This document shows positions 8,698 through 17,890 of a stretch of 64,000 nt of DNA, in pieces. The DNA lies in the NCBI RefSeq assembly GCF_014647155.1, contig NZ_BMOQ01000005.1:1-64000 (forward strand). Reading direction: 5' to 3'. The stretch comes from Halarchaeum nitratireducens. Lineage in GTDB: Archaea > Halobacteriota > Halobacteria > Halobacteriales > Halobacteriaceae. The stretch's first letter is position 1; each line of letters begins with the position of its first letter. The notes beneath the pieces are model-generated. The model did no database searches and had not been told where the DNA came from. It was given only the letters and a program-made list of their open reading frames with translations. Made by a program: the position numbers and the translations under genes.

Positions 8698-9591
8698 ATG
8701 TCCCACACGCCACCGACGACCGGCACGTTCGTCGCGATGACGACGCCGTTCGAGGACGACCCCGACCGCATCGATCACGAGCAGCTCGCCGCCGACGCCC
8801 GACGCTTGGAAGCCGCCGGCGTCGACGGCCTCGTCCCCGCGGGCTCGACCGGCGAGTCCGCGACGCTGACCCACGACGAACACGTCGATGTCGTCGACAC
8901 CGTCGTCGACGCCGTCGACGTCCCCGTGATCGCGGGCGCGGGGTCGAACTCGACCCACGAGGCCGTCTCGCTCTCCCGCCGGGTCGCGGACGCCGGCGCG
9001 GACGCCCTGTTGCTCATCTCGCCGTACTACAACAGGCCCGAGCCGTCCGGGATGGAACGCCACTACCGCCGGATCGCCGACGCGGTCGACCTGCCGCAGA
9101 TCGTCTACAACGTCCCCTCGCGGACGGGGCGGTCCGTCGACGTGGACACGACGGTCGCGCTCGCCGAGCACGAGAACATCGTCGGCTACAAGGCCGCGAG
9201 CGGCGACGTCGGGCTCGTTTCGGAGGTCATCGAGCGAACGCGCGACGAGGAGTTCGCGGTGCTCTCGGGCGACGACGGGATGACGCTCCCGCTGCTCGCC
9301 ATCGGCGCGACGGGCGTCATCAGCGTCGCCGCGAACGTCGTCCCGGAGCGCACGGCGGCGCTCGTCGACGACGCCCTCGACGGCGAGTACGCGCTCGCCC
9401 GCGAGCGCCACCACGCCCTCGGCCCGCTCTTCCGCGCGCTCTTCGACGAGACGAACCCGATCCCGGTGAAGGAGGCGATGGACGTCTGGGGGTACGGCCC
9501 CGCCGAACTGCGCGATCCGCTCTCCCGCGCGACGCCGGAGACCCGCGCGACGCTCGAGGCGCTCCGCGACGACTTGGAGGGCGAGCGATGA
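8698..9591 (+). CDS. dapA: 4-hydroxy-tetrahydrodipicolinate synthase
   Basis: A 297-residue TIM-barrel enzyme that condenses pyruvate with aspartate semialdehyde, the committed step of the diaminopimelate route to lysine. The family motifs are GSTGES (49-54), SPYYNRPE, Y137 in YNVPSRTG and the Schiff-base lysine K165 in VGYKAASGD. It is the first gene of a six-gene lysine operon; dapB overlaps it by 4 nt. A TTTTACT element at 8662-8668 probably drives the operon. Confidence 0.93.
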   Translation: MSHTPPTTGTFVAMTTPFEDDPDRIDHEQLAADARRLEAAGVDGLVPAGSTGESATLTHDEHVDVVDTVVDAVDVPVIAGAGSNSTHEAVSLSRRVADAGADALLLISPYYNRPEPSGMERHYRRIADAVDLPQIVYNVPSRTGRSVDVDTTVALAEHENIVGYKAASGDVGLVSEVIERTRDEEFAVLSGDDGMTLPLLAIGATGVISVAANVVPERTAALVDDALDGEYALARERHHALGPLFRALFDETNPIPVKEAMDVWGYGPAELRDPLSRATPETRATLEALRDDLEGER

Positions 9592-10358
9592 CGCCGCGGC
9601 TCGCCGTCACGGGCGCGACCGGCCGGATGGGCCAGACCGTCCTCGCGCTCGCGCGCGAGCGCGGCCTCGACGTCGCGTTCGCGGTGAACCGCGACGCGGA
9701 CGGCGAGCACGTCGAGGGCGTCCCCGTCCGTCCGAGCGCGGAGTTCGAGGCGCTCCTCGACGAGGAGCGCCCGGACGCCGTCGTCGACTTCACCGGCCCG
9801 GAGGCGACCGTGGCGTACGCGGGCGCGTGTGCGACGTACGGCGTCCCGCTCGTCACGGGCACCACGGGGTTCTCCGAGGCCGACGTCGCGGCGCTGGAGG
9901 AAGCGGGCACCGCGGTCCCGATCCTCGTCGGCGCGAACTTCTCGCGGGGCGTGCAGGCGCTCCTCGACGCCGTCGAGAGCGCGGTGACGGACCTCCCCGA
10001 GTACGACGTCGAACTGCTCGAAACGCACCACAACGGGAAGCGCGACGCGCCCTCGGGCACCGCGAAGATACTCCTCGACCGAATCGAGGGCGCCCGCGAG
10101 GGCGCGAGCGAGCGCGTCCACGGCCGCGAGGGCGAGGCGCCCCGAGAGGCGGGCGAGATCGGCGTCCATGCGCGCCGCGCGGGCGACGTGACCGGCGAGC
10201 ACGAGGTGCTCCTCGCGGGGAACCACGAGAGCCTCGAACTGACGCACCGCGCGGGCTCCCGGAGCGTCTTCGCGGAGGGCGCGCTGGACGCGGCGGCGTG
10301 GCTCGCCGAGCAACCGGCGGACTATTACCGCTTCGAGACAATCGCCACCCAACTGTGA
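9588..10358 (+). CDS. dapB: 4-hydroxy-tetrahydrodipicolinate reductase
   Basis: A 256-residue reductase acting after DapA. It has the N-terminal nucleotide-binding motif GATGRMG (9-15), the GTTGFSE segment (91-97) and the substrate-binding ETHHNGKRDAPSGTA (about 145-159, with K151). The start overlaps the dapA stop by 4 nt and the end overlaps the dapD GTG start by 4 nt, so translation is coupled throughout. Confidence 0.93.
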   Translation: MTPRLAVTGATGRMGQTVLALARERGLDVAFAVNRDADGEHVEGVPVRPSAEFEALLDEERPDAVVDFTGPEATVAYAGACATYGVPLVTGTTGFSEADVAALEEAGTAVPILVGANFSRGVQALLDAVESAVTDLPEYDVELLETHHNGKRDAPSGTAKILLDRIEGAREGASERVHGREGEAPREAGEIGVHARRAGDVTGEHEVLLAGNHESLELTHRAGSRSVFAEGALDAAAWLAEQPADYYRFETIATQL

Positions 10359-11203
10359 GCCGAAGCTACGACGCGCTCGAAGCGGACGTGGAGGACCTCT
10401 GGGAACGCGTGCAGACCGACGGCCTCGGGCCCGCGGATCTCGATCCGGCGGACGCGGACACGATCGACACCTTCCTCGACGCGCTCGAAGCGGGCGAGGT
10501 TCGCGCCGCGGAGAAGGACGCGGGCGAGTGGGAGGCCGTCGAGTGGGTGAAGCGCGGCGTCCTGCTGAACTTCTCGCTCCGGGAGACCGAGGCCCGCGAG
10601 TACGGCGGCGTCACCTACCACGACGTCCTGCCGCTGCGCGACACCGCGGACCTCGGCGAGCGCGGCACGCGGAACACGCCGGACGGCACGACGATCCGAC
10701 GCGGCGCGTACGTCGGCAGTGATGCGATCCTGATGTCCCCGGCGTTCGTGAACATCGGCGCGCACGTCGGCGACGGCACGCTCGTCGACTCCTGCGACAC
10801 CGTGGGGTCCTGCGCACAGATCGGCGACGACGTGAAGCTCGGCGCGAACACGCTCATCGGCGGCGTCCTCGAACCGGTTGAGGACGCGCCCGTCGTCGTC
10901 GAGGACGGCGTCTCGCTGGGAGCCGGCTGTCGCGTCACCTCCGGCTTCGTCGTCGGGGAGAACTCCGTCGTCGGGGAGAACACCCTACTCACACCGCGCA
11001 TTCCCGTCTACGACCTCGTCGACGAGGAGGTCATCTACGGCCACCTCCCGCCGGAGCGCCGGGCGTTCACGCGCTTCGTCGAGTCCTCCATCGGCGAGCA
11101 CGACCTCTTCGACGGCGGCGCGTACAAGCCCGCCGTCGTCGCCACCGATCTCGAAGCGAGCACGCTCGAAGCCAGCCAGCGCGAGGAGGCGCTCCGGGAG
11201 TGA
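10355..11203 (+). CDS. dapD: Tetrahydrodipicolinate N-succinyltransferase
   Basis: A 282-residue acyltransferase that commits the pathway to the succinylase branch. Its middle is a left-handed beta-helix built of hexapeptide repeats (about 105-215, e.g. VNIGAHVGDGTLVDS, GDDVKLGANTLIGG, VGENSVVGENTLL), as in DapD. The start is a GTG at 10355 overlapping the dapB stop; no suitable ATG exists, and a longer upstream frame is a dapB shadow. It ends in a 4-nt overlap with lysA. Confidence 0.9.
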   Translation: MSRSYDALEADVEDLWERVQTDGLGPADLDPADADTIDTFLDALEAGEVRAAEKDAGEWEAVEWVKRGVLLNFSLRETEAREYGGVTYHDVLPLRDTADLGERGTRNTPDGTTIRRGAYVGSDAILMSPAFVNIGAHVGDGTLVDSCDTVGSCAQIGDDVKLGANTLIGGVLEPVEDAPVVVEDGVSLGAGCRVTSGFVVGENSVVGENTLLTPRIPVYDLVDEEVIYGHLPPERRAFTRFVESSIGEHDLFDGGAYKPAVVATDLEASTLEASQREEALRE

Positions 11204-12462
11204 GCGGGGACGGAGACGCGGCGGGCCCGGCCGTCCGCCGGCTCTCGGCGTGGGACGCCGACGCGCTGGCCGACCTCGCCGACGCGTACGGCACGCCGCT
11301 CTACGTCGACGACCTCGAACGGGTCCGCGCGAACTACGCGCGCCTCGCCGCGGCGTTCCCGGACGCCGAGGTGCTGTTCGCGGTGAAGGCCAACGCGGGC
11401 GCCCACGTCCTGCGGACGCTCCGTGACGCCGGGGCGGGCGCGGAGTGCGCGAGCGCGGGCGAGCTCGCCCGCGCCCTCGACGCCGGCTTCGGCCCCGCGG
11501 ACGTCCACTACACGGCCGTCAACCCCCCCGCCGAGGACCTCGACTACGCCTGTCGGGTCGCCGCGGAACGCCCCGGTCTCACGGTCACCGCCGGCGCGCG
11601 CGACACCATCGACCGCCTCGCCGAGCGCGGCTTCGCGGGGCGCTTTTGCCTCCGCGTCCACCCGGGCGTCGGCGCGGGCCACAGCGAGTCCGTCTCGACC
11701 GGGAAGGACGCGAAGTTCGGCGTGCCCGCCGACGAGGCCGTCGCGGCCCTCGATGCCGCGACCGACCACGGCTTCGACGTCGTCGGCCTCCACGCGCACG
11801 CGGGCAGCGGCATCACGAACGACCAACTCGACGAGCACGAGCGCGTCGTCTCGACGCTCGCGGACGTGGCGCGCGAGAGCGGCCGCGACTTCGAGTTCGT
11901 GGACGTCGGCGGCGGCTTCGGCGTCCCGTACCGAGAGGACGAGGACGCGCTCGACCTCGAACGCGTCGGCGCGCGCACGCGAGACGCCCTCGGCGGCGTG
12001 GACGCGACGCTGACGGTCGAACCCGGGCGCTACCTCGTCGCGGACGCGGGCGTCCTCCTCACCGAGGTGAACACCGTGAAGCGCGTCGCCGGCACCACCA
12101 TCGCCGGCGCGGACGCGGGGATGACGGCGCTCGTCCGCCCCGCGATGTACGGCTCGTACCACCCGATCCGCTCGCTCGTCGAGTCCAGACCGACCGAGGA
12201 AGTTTCGGTCGTCGGGCCCGTCTGTGAGAGCACGGACGTCCTCGGCGAAGCGCGCGAGCTCCCCGCGCCCGAGCGCGGCGACCTGCTCGCCGTCGGGAAC
12301 GCGGGCGCGTACGGCGTCGAGATGGCCTCGCAGTACAACTCGCGTCCGCGGCCGGCGGTCGTCGCCCTCGACGGCGGCGATCCCGAACTCGCCCGGCGAC
12401 GCGAGACGCTCGCGGACGTGACGCACGCCGAGGCCACGGCACGCACCTACCGAGACCCATGA
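11200..12462 (+). CDS. lysA: Diaminopimelate decarboxylase
   Basis: A 420-residue PLP-dependent fold III decarboxylase that forms L-lysine from meso-diaminopimelate. The PLP lysine is K63 in LFAVKANAG; the phosphate-binding VDVGGGFGVPY and the C-terminal GPVCESTD motif, whose cysteine and glutamate complete the active site across the dimer, are present. It starts with GTG at 11200 overlapping dapD, and overlaps dapF by 4 nt. The final pathway enzyme lies in the middle of the operon. Confidence 0.92.
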   Translation: MSGDGDAAGPAVRRLSAWDADALADLADAYGTPLYVDDLERVRANYARLAAAFPDAEVLFAVKANAGAHVLRTLRDAGAGAECASAGELARALDAGFGPADVHYTAVNPPAEDLDYACRVAAERPGLTVTAGARDTIDRLAERGFAGRFCLRVHPGVGAGHSESVSTGKDAKFGVPADEAVAALDAATDHGFDVVGLHAHAGSGITNDQLDEHERVVSTLADVARESGRDFEFVDVGGGFGVPYREDEDALDLERVGARTRDALGGVDATLTVEPGRYLVADAGVLLTEVNTVKRVAGTTIAGADAGMTALVRPAMYGSYHPIRSLVESRPTEEVSVVGPVCESTDVLGEARELPAPERGDLLAVGNAGAYGVEMASQYNSRPRPAVVALDGGDPELARRRETLADVTHAEATARTYRDP

Positions 12463-13256
12463 CCAGCTACGACGTGTACCACGGCACCGGCAACGCATTC
12501 GCGATCGTCGACGCCGACGAGGCGCCCGAGAAGACGGCGTTCGGCACCGACCTCTGTCGGTCGCTCGATGTCGACGGCACGCTGTTCCTCGGGATCGAGG
12601 ACGGCGGCGCGCGCGCGACGATGACGCTCGTCCAACCCGACGGCTCGCGCGCGGCGATGTGCGGCAACGGCGCGCGGTGTGCGGCGAAGTGGGTGAGCGA
12701 GCGCACCGGCCGCGACGTTCTCACCCTGGAGACGGGCGCCGGCCCGCGGCGCTGCACGGTCGAGGGCGACGTCGTCACGGTCGAGATGGGGACGCCGTCG
12801 TTCGCCCCCGCCGACGTCCCGCTCGCCCGCGAGGCCGCGCTCGTCGACGAGGAACTCGACGGGTACGACGTGACGGCGGTGAACACGGGCGTCCCGCACG
12901 CCGTCGCGTTCGTCGATGACGTGCGTAGCGTCGAGCTCGCCGAGGTGGCCCCGCCGATCCGCCACCATGAGGTCTTCCCGGAGGGCGCGAACGTGAACCT
13001 CGCGGCGGCCCGGGCGGGCGGCGGCTTCGATCAGCGCACCTACGAGCGCGGCGTCGAGAGCGAAACGCAGGCCTGCGGGACGGGCGCGGTCGCCATCGCC
13101 GCCGTCGCCGCCCGTCTCGGGTCGATCCCGGAGACGGGCGAGGTGACGGTGTCGCCACCGGGCGGCGACCTCGCGATCGGCCTGCGCGAGGACGGGACGA
13201 CGACGCTGCGCGGCCCGACCGAGCGCACGCTGACCGGCGAGGTGTCGGACGCGTGA
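12459..13256 (+). CDS. dapF: Diaminopimelate epimerase
   Basis: A 265-residue epimerase converting LL- to meso-diaminopimelate. Both catalytic cysteines are visible: C68 in AMCGNGARC and C206 in TQACGTGA. The N-terminal YHGTGNAFAIVD is a family hallmark. It starts with ATG overlapping lysA by 4 nt and ends overlapping the GTG start of dapE. Confidence 0.92.
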   Translation: MTSYDVYHGTGNAFAIVDADEAPEKTAFGTDLCRSLDVDGTLFLGIEDGGARATMTLVQPDGSRAAMCGNGARCAAKWVSERTGRDVLTLETGAGPRRCTVEGDVVTVEMGTPSFAPADVPLAREAALVDEELDGYDVTAVNTGVPHAVAFVDDVRSVELAEVAPPIRHHEVFPEGANVNLAAARAGGGFDQRTYERGVESETQACGTGAVAIAAVAARLGSIPETGEVTVSPPGGDLAIGLREDGTTTLRGPTERTLTGEVSDA

Positions 13257-14326
13257 GCGTCGATCCAGTCGCCTTCCTCGAACGCGCCGTCGAAGTCCCC
13301 TCACACGAGGACGTCGACGCGATGCGCGCGTTGCTCGTCGAGGAACTCGCTGACGCGGGCGTCGAGGCGCGCGTGGACGACGCGGGCAACACGCTCGCCC
13401 GGAAGTCGGGCGCCCGCGAGGGCCCGCACGTCGTGTTGAACACGCACGTCGACACGGTGCCCCCGCACGTCCGACCGACGCGCGACGGCGACGTCCTGCG
13501 CGGTCGCGGATCGTGCGACGCGAAGGGACCGCTGGCGGTCCTGCTCTCGGCGTTCCTCGACGCCGATCCCGCGCGCGGGACGCTGACGCTCGCGGTGACG
13601 CCGGACGAGGAGACGGACTCGACGGGCGCACACCACCTCGCCCTCGATGCGGACTGTTACGTCGTCGGCGAGCCGACCGAGCTCGACGTCTGTACGTCCG
13701 CGCGCGGCCGGTTCCAGGGGACGGTGACGTGCGCCGGCACGGCGGCGCACGCCGCCGAACCCGACTCCGGCGTCTCCGCGATCCAGGGCGCGGCGGCGGC
13801 GCTCCGAGCGCTCGAAACGTTCGACGCCGAGCGCGGTCCCGACGGTCATCCGTCGCTGGGCGCGCCGACGCTGACGGCGACGACCATCGAGGGCGGGGCG
13901 GCGACGAACCAGATCCCCGCGGACTGCTCGTTCGTGATCGACCGGCGTTCCGTGCCGCCGGAGACGGCGGACGGCTTCTTCGCCGGCCTGCGCGAGCACC
14001 TGCGCGCGGCCGTCCCGGCGGACGTCGACGTGGCGGTCGATCCCCAAGCCCGGACGACGCCGTTCCTGGAGGCGTTCGCCACGCCGCGCGACGCCGACGT
14101 GGTACGCGCGCTCTGTGGGGCGGGCGCGGGCGATCCGCGGCCGTTCGGCGCGGCGACCGAAGCCTCGTACTTCGCGCGCGACGCGCCGACGGTCGTCTTC
14201 GGGCCGGGCTCGCTCGCGGACGAGGAGGGCGCGGTCGCGCACGCGGAGCGCGAGTACGTCGACCTCCGCGAGGTCGAGACGGGCGCACGGATCGTCACCG
14301 ACGCGCTCGGGGCGCTACTCGGCTGA
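13253..14326 (+). CDS. dapE: M20 family succinyl-diaminopimelate desuccinylase
   Basis: A 357-residue M20 metallopeptidase that by context is the desuccinylase removing the succinyl group before epimerisation. Metal-binding motifs: NTHVDTVPP, GRGSCDAKGP, TPDEETDSTGA, and a C-terminal GAATEASYFA. It starts with GTG at 13253, coupled to dapF by a 4-nt overlap, and closes the operon. Assignment as DapE rather than an ArgE-like or other M20 deacylase rests mainly on the gene neighbourhood. Confidence 0.87.
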   Translation: MSVDPVAFLERAVEVPSHEDVDAMRALLVEELADAGVEARVDDAGNTLARKSGAREGPHVVLNTHVDTVPPHVRPTRDGDVLRGRGSCDAKGPLAVLLSAFLDADPARGTLTLAVTPDEETDSTGAHHLALDADCYVVGEPTELDVCTSARGRFQGTVTCAGTAAHAAEPDSGVSAIQGAAAALRALETFDAERGPDGHPSLGAPTLTATTIEGGAATNQIPADCSFVIDRRSVPPETADGFFAGLREHLRAAVPADVDVAVDPQARTTPFLEAFATPRDADVVRALCGAGAGDPRPFGAATEASYFARDAPTVVFGPGSLADEEGAVAHAEREYVDLREVETGARIVTDALGALLG

Positions 14327-14338
14327 CCGGCGACTCAC

Positions 14339-14575
14339 TCAGCCGAAGAAGACGTCGACGACGTCGCTGCCCCTGTTCCCGACGTCCCGGTACAGCTCCG
14401 TGTAGCCGCAGTTCTCGCAGGTGACGGTCCCGAAGCGGTTCGTCTGCACGTCGAACAGCTTGGAGAGCCCGGAGCCGGTGGTGGAGATCGAGCCGGTGGC
14501 GGCCTCGTCGTGGCCGCACTTCGGACAGCCGTAGTCGTCGTCGGTACCGCTCGGGGAGGTCTCAGGGTCGGACAT
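14339..14575 (-). CDS. Zinc-ribbon protein (DUF2082-like)
   Basis: A 78-residue protein with a zinc ribbon formed by CPKC (17-20) and CENC (53-56). The segment STTGSGLSKLFDVQTNRFGTV between them is typical of the DUF2082 nucleic-acid-binding zinc ribbon family. Function unknown. It converges with dapE (12 bp between stops) and follows purB on the same strand after a 44-nt gap. Confidence 0.82.
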   Translation of the reverse strand: MSDPETSPSGTDDDYGCPKCGHDEAATGSISTTGSGLSKLFDVQTNRFGTVTCENCGYTELYRDVGNRGSDVVDVFFG

Positions 14576-14619
14576 CGCGGCCGGGAGTGCGTCCGCCGAC
14601 GGTAAAAGCCTTGTACGCG

Positions 14620-15990
14620 TCAGGCGTCGCGGGCGAGGTCGGCGGCGACGCCCGTGTAGCCGGCGGGCGTGAGCGCGCGCAGTTCCTCGCGGACGTCGGG
14701 GGACACGTCGAGGTCGCAGAAGAGGTCGCGGAAGTCGGCGAGCGTGACGCGTTCGCCGCGCGTGAGCTCCTTCACGCGTTCGTAGGCCTCGGTGTCTCCC
14801 TCTCGGCGGAGGATCGTCTGGACGGCCTCGCCGATGACCTCGGGGGTGGCCTCCAGGTCCTCGCGCATCACGGTCTCGTTGGGGACGACCTTGTCGAGGC
14901 CGTCCTGGAGTTTGACGTACCCCAGGAGGCAGTAGGCGAACGCGGCGCCGACGTTCCGCTTCACCGTGGAGTCGGAGAGGTCGCGCTGGAGGCGGGAGGT
15001 CGGGAGGTAGTCGGCGAGGAAGTCGAGGTCGCTGTTGGCCTTCGAGAGGTTCCCCTCGGAGTTCTCGAAGTCGATGGGGTTGACCTTGTGCGGCATCGTC
15101 GAGCTCCCGGTCTCCGATTTCGCGGCCTCCTGGCCGAGGTAGCGCTGGGAGACGTACGTCCAGACGTCCTGATCGAGGTCGAGGAGGACGGTGTTCGTCT
15201 CGCGGAGCGCGCCGAAGAGCGCGGCGACGTCGTCGGAGGGGTTGACCTGCGTCGTGGGCTCGACGTGGTCGAGGCCGAGGGAGGCGACGAAGTCGCGGGA
15301 GAAGGCGCGCCAGTCGACGTCGGGGTAGGCGACGTGGTGGGCGGCGTAGTCGCCCGAGGCGCCGGCGAGCTTGCCCGCGAGGCCGTCGGCGGCGGCCTCG
15401 ACGTCGGCGAGCTTGCGGCCGAGGCGGGCGGCGTAGACGGCCATCTCCTTGCCGAAGGTAGTGGGCGTCGCGGGCTGACCGTGGGTGCGCGCGAGCATCG
15501 GCGTGTCTGCGTACTCGTGAGCGAAGTCGACGAGCTCGTCGCGGATCGCGCGGAGTGCGGGGACGAGCACCTCGGTGACGGCGGGCTTGAGGAGGAGGCG
15601 GTAGGCGAGGTTGTTGACGTCCTCGCTGGTGAGCGCGAAGTGGATCCACTGGTGGACGCGCTCGGGGGCGTGCTCACGGACGAAGTACTCGACGGCCTTC
15701 ACGTCGTGGTTCGTGGCGGCGTAGGTCTCTGTCCCTTCGGTCTCGATGCGCTTGACGAGTCGCGCCGACTCGCCGTCGAAGGACTCGTAGGCCTCGCGCA
15801 GCGCGGCGCGTTCGGACTCCGAGAGGTCGAGCGGCGTCACGTCCAGGTCAGCGAGCGCGCAGAGGTACTCGACTTCGACGCGGACGCGGGCGCGGATCAG
15901 CGCGGCCTCGCTCGCGTAGTCCGCGAGCGGCGCGGTCCGTGAGGCGTAGCGTCCGTCGAGCGGCGAGACGGCGTCGAGGGGGTCGGGCAT
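14620..15990 (-). CDS. purB: Adenylosuccinate lyase
   Basis: A 456-residue fumarase/aspartase-superfamily lyase acting twice in purine synthesis, on SAICAR and on adenylosuccinate. It opens with SPLDGRYASRTAPLADYASE, has the LARTHGQPATPTTFGKE region and the superfamily signature GSSTMPHKVNPIDFEN. I take the ATG at 15990, not 16041, because a TATA-like CTTTTGG lies about 27 nt before it. It diverges from the PurN/AICAR-transformylase fusion gene, sharing a 169-bp promoter region. Confidence 0.92.
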   Translation of the reverse strand: MPDPLDAVSPLDGRYASRTAPLADYASEAALIRARVRVEVEYLCALADLDVTPLDLSESERAALREAYESFDGESARLVKRIETEGTETYAATNHDVKAVEYFVREHAPERVHQWIHFALTSEDVNNLAYRLLLKPAVTEVLVPALRAIRDELVDFAHEYADTPMLARTHGQPATPTTFGKEMAVYAARLGRKLADVEAAADGLAGKLAGASGDYAAHHVAYPDVDWRAFSRDFVASLGLDHVEPTTQVNPSDDVAALFGALRETNTVLLDLDQDVWTYVSQRYLGQEAAKSETGSSTMPHKVNPIDFENSEGNLSKANSDLDFLADYLPTSRLQRDLSDSTVKRNVGAAFAYCLLGYVKLQDGLDKVVPNETVMREDLEATPEVIGEAVQTILRREGDTEAYERVKELTRGERVTLADFRDLFCDLDVSPDVREELRALTPAGYTGVAADLARDA

Positions 15991-16159
15991 GGGCGTCACT
16001 CCCGCCCGGCGACCCAAAAGCGTGCCGGTCCGAATCGCCACGTGTGTGTATAGGTGGGGGCGAAAGGAGCGTCTATTCGCCTCTATCTATGCCCGTTCGT
16101 GTATATATCGGACTCAGGAACCGAAACCACTTTCTTCGTGGCGGTAGCGACTGCCACGT

Positions 16160-17746
16160 ATGAAGCTCGCTGGCATGGCTAGCAACCGTGGACGGAACCT
16201 GCTGCACATCGCCGACCGCGCGCCCGGTGGCGCGGAGTTCTCGGTGATCGTCACGAACGACGCGGACGCCCCCGTGCTCGCGGCCGCCGCGGAGCGCGAC
16301 ATCCCGACCGAAGTCGTCGAACGCGACGCGGACGAGTTGCGCGAGGCCCACGAGGAGCGCGTCCTCGACGCGCTCGAGGGGTACGACTTCGACCTCGTCA
16401 CGCTCGACGGTTACATGCGCGTCCTGACGGAGACGTTCCGCGACGCGACGCCGACGACGCTGAACGTCCACCCGAGCCTCCTGCCGTCGTTCCCCGGTGC
16501 GGACGCCCACGAGCAGGTGCTCGACGCCGACGTGAGCGTGACGGGCGCGACGGTCCACGTCGTCACCGAGGCGGTCGACGAAGGTCCGGTCGTCACGCAG
16601 GAGCCCGTCGCGGTCTACGAGGACGACGACGTCGCGTCGCTCAAGGAGCGCGTGCTCCACGACGCCGAGTTCAAGGCCTACCCGCGCGCGGTGAAGTGGT
16701 TCGCCGAGGGCGAGGCCGAACTCGTCGGCGACGAGGTGGCGGTCACGGCCGACGCCGCGGCGGAACTGCCGCTGCGCCGCATCGAGGGTGCGGATCGGAC
16801 CGCCGACCTCCGATACGGGGAGAACCCCCACCAGGACGCCGCGGTCTACGGCGACGCCTCCTGCGAGGAGCCGAGCGTCGTCGCCGCCGAGCAGCTCAAC
16901 GAGGGCGCGAAGGCGCTCTCGTACAACAACTACAACGACGCGGACGGCGCGCTCAGCCTGATCAAGGAGTTCGAGCGTCCCGCGGCCGCGGCGATCAAGC
17001 ACACGAACCCCGCCGGCTGTGCGACCGCCGACACCCTCGCGGAGGCCTACGCGGACGCCCTCGCCACGGACCCGATGAGCGCCTTCGGCGGCATCGTCTC
17101 CCTCAACCGTACGTGCGACGAGGAGACCGCCGAGCTGATCGTCGACTCGTTCAAGGAGGTCGTCGTCGCCCCCGGATACACCGACGACGCGCTGGACGTC
17201 CTCACGGCCCAGGAGAACCTCCGCGTGCTCGACGTCGGCGGCGACGAGCTCGGACCGGACGTCGTGAGCGAGACCTACACGGATCAGTCGCTCGTCGGCG
17301 GCCGCCTCGTCCAAGAGCGCGACACGTGGGCCCCCGAGCCGGACGACCTCGAGGTCGTCACGGAGGCCGAGCCGACCGAGGCGCAGATCGAGACGATGTG
17401 CTTCTCGTGGCGCGTCCTCAAACACGTGATGTCGAACGGGATCGTCCTCGCCAAGGACACCGAGACGGTCGGCGTCGGCATGGGCCAGGTCTCGCGCGTC
17501 GACGCCGTCCGCCTCGCCGCGATGAAGGCCGAGGAGCACGCCGAGGACAAGGGCCCCGAGGGCTCCGTCATGGCCTCCGACGCCTTCTTCCCGTTCCCGG
17601 ACGCCGTCGAGGAGGCCGCGAAGGCCGGGGTCGACGCCATCGTCCAGCCCGGCGGGTCGAACAACGACGAGGCCGTCATCGAGACCGCCAACGAACACGG
17701 TATCGCCATGGCGTTCACGGGCAACCGGACCTTCCGTCACAGCTAA
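16160..17746 (+). CDS. PurN-AICAR transformylase fusion (bifunctional formyltransferase)
   Basis: A 528-residue fusion. Residues about 1-190 are a GAR-transformylase-type (PurN) formyltransferase with NVHPSLLPSFPG; the catalytic N102, H104 and D140 are present. Residues about 205-528 are the AICAR transformylase half of PurH, with LRYGENPHQ and the K280-H281 pair in AIKHTNPAG. The IMP cyclohydrolase (MGS-like) domain that normally precedes it in bacterial PurH is absent, its place taken by the formyltransferase; archaea usually use PurO for that last step. It diverges from purB. Whether the N-terminal half acts on GAR or supplies formyl groups otherwise is not visible. Confidence 0.88.
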   Translation: MKLAGMASNRGRNLLHIADRAPGGAEFSVIVTNDADAPVLAAAAERDIPTEVVERDADELREAHEERVLDALEGYDFDLVTLDGYMRVLTETFRDATPTTLNVHPSLLPSFPGADAHEQVLDADVSVTGATVHVVTEAVDEGPVVTQEPVAVYEDDDVASLKERVLHDAEFKAYPRAVKWFAEGEAELVGDEVAVTADAAAELPLRRIEGADRTADLRYGENPHQDAAVYGDASCEEPSVVAAEQLNEGAKALSYNNYNDADGALSLIKEFERPAAAAIKHTNPAGCATADTLAEAYADALATDPMSAFGGIVSLNRTCDEETAELIVDSFKEVVVAPGYTDDALDVLTAQENLRVLDVGGDELGPDVVSETYTDQSLVGGRLVQERDTWAPEPDDLEVVTEAEPTEAQIETMCFSWRVLKHVMSNGIVLAKDTETVGVGMGQVSRVDAVRLAAMKAEEHAEDKGPEGSVMASDAFFPFPDAVEEAAKAGVDAIVQPGGSNNDEAVIETANEHGIAMAFTGNRTFRHS

Positions 17747-17890
17747 CGCGCTTCTCACGCCCCCGTCTCTCCCCCTCTCGGCGTCCGCGGGGAAACGGCT
17801 ACGACGCTCGCGCGCGATCGGGCGTCCGCGTCGCGGACCGGGGGTGAGTCCATCCGACACGCATTTGACGGCCGGCGCGGACGTATCGGT

